9,520 nt of DNA from Bacillota bacterium (lineage in GTDB: Bacteria; Bacillota; Clostridia; Acetivibrionales; DSM-1351), in NCBI GenBank assembly GCA_023436515.1, contig JAEZIV010000421.1:1-9520 (forward strand), written 5' to 3'. The translations under genes and the position numbers were made by a program. The notes below the pieces were generated by a model. It ran no database searches, was not told the origin of the DNA, and saw nothing but the letters and a program-made list of their open reading frames with translations. Position 1 is the stretch's first letter. Each line of letters opens with the position of its first letter. Shown one piece after another: positions 9,213 through 9,520 of the stretch.

Positions 9213-9241
9213 TTTACAAACACCTTATAGTAATTTATAAT
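9213..9241 (+). promoter_or_regulatory. Sigma-A promoter of the ArsR-type gene
   Basis: TTTACA (9213-9218) and a consensus TATAAT (9236-9241) are separated by exactly 17 nt on the plus strand. The start site would be near 9248. A GGAGG (9261-9265) 11 nt and an AAGG (9267-9270) 6 nt before the ATG at 9277 complete an intact 5' expression signal for the truncated regulator. It is back to back with the GH51 promoter about 70 bp away. Confidence 0.65.
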
Positions 9242-9276
9242 TGTATTAATTCTTCTATTTGGAGGCAAGGCAAAGC

Positions 9277-9432
9277 ATGAAAATAGATGTTTCAGAAAAA
9301 TGGCTGCCGGTTTACGAGGCCTTAAGCAGTGATGTTCGAATCAGGATCATAAACCTGCTGGCACAAAATCCTTTAAATATCAAACATTTGGCTGAGCAAT
9401 TGGGCTTGAGCAGTGTTTTTTGTGATAAGTAA
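9277..9432 (+). pseudogene. Truncated ArsR-type winged-helix regulator (5' fragment)
   Basis: The plus strand encodes 51 residues from an ATG with a good promoter and ribosome binding site. Residues 12-46 (VYEALSSDVRIRIINLL... then IKHLAEQLGLSS) match the first helices and the start of the helix-turn-helix of ArsR-like regulators (ALSS-R-IINLL and LAEQLGLSS). The recognition helix, normally next (an S/T-rich turn then H-x-x-L), is absent: after Ser46, at about 9415, the frame reads VFCDK and stops at 9430-9432. Neither of the other two plus-strand frames continues the domain in the next 100 nt, so a simple one-base frameshift does not explain it; an insertion or rearrangement is inferred. Its divergent position suggests the intact gene once regulated the GH51 gene. 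A complete very short protein is possible but unlikely, since the DNA-binding helix is missing. Confidence 0.7.
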
Positions 9433-9520
9433 ATTTGATGAAGCTTACTGTGGTCAGCTACTCCTACGTTATACTATTAAATGTTGTTGTTATAGGATAT
9501 AAGGTCTTATCTGGACAGGT
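9433..9520. other. Unassigned right-edge sequence beyond the broken regulator
   Basis: This AT-rich stretch follows the point where the regulator homology ends. A plus-strand frame opens at an ATG at 9438 and stays open to the edge for 27 hydrophobic-rich codons, but it lacks a good ribosome binding site and I do not recognise it. No terminal inverted repeat, transposase motif or RNA gene can be identified in so short a piece. It may be the end of an inserted element. Confidence 0.3.

Noticed and set aside
9438..9520. Hydrophobic open frame running off the right edge
   Set aside because: At 27 codons, with no good ribosome binding site and no recognisable motif, it is too short to call as a gene; it is recorded only as unassigned sequence.

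Overview
This window most likely comes from a low-GC, Gram-positive, plant-polysaccharide-degrading clostridium (Ruminiclostridium / 'Clostridium' cellulolyticum-like). That assignment is inferred from protein style: strong AGGAGG-type ribosome binding sites, a lipoprotein sugar-binding protein, a YesM/YesN two-component pair, and AT-rich intergenic DNA with sigma-A promoters. No rRNA, tRNA, CRISPR array, integrase or recognisable complete mobile element is visible.

Layout: nearly everything is on the minus strand, so transcription runs from right to left. From the right: a divergent plus-strand stub of an ArsR-type winged-helix regulator (9277-9432), which is broken; an intracellular GH51 alpha-L-arabinofuranosidase (7538-9049) with its own TTGACA-17-TATTAT promoter and a strong Rho-independent terminator (7474-7511); a response regulator (REC + AraC HTH, 5606-7222) and its YesM-type sensor kinase (3783-5597), 8 nt apart; a lipoprotein sugar-binding protein (2273-3676); a MalF-type permease (1177-2109) and a MalG-type permease (338-1180) joined by an ATGA overlap; and the N-terminal part of a GH127/GH146-type beta-L-arabinofuranosidase (DUF1680), which runs off the left edge.

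How the parts fit (inference): the extracytoplasmic domain of the kinase senses an arabinose-containing oligosaccharide or a related signal. The AraC-type regulator then activates the transporter genes, and the binding protein and two permeases import the oligosaccharide. The cytoplasmic GH51 enzyme (alpha-L-arabinofuranosides) and GH127-type enzyme (beta-L-arabinofuranosides), neither with a visible signal peptide, release arabinose. No ABC ATPase is encoded here, so a shared MsmX-like ATPase elsewhere in the genome is expected. The combination is a coherent arabinan/arabinoxylan-oligosaccharide utilisation locus.

The parts are all known families and I see no strong evidence for a new type of system. 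The points most worth a second look are the abruptly truncated ArsR-type regulator at the right edge, a long two-part hairpin between the binding-protein and permease genes, and a good internal promoter just ahead of the GH127 gene that bears on its start codon.
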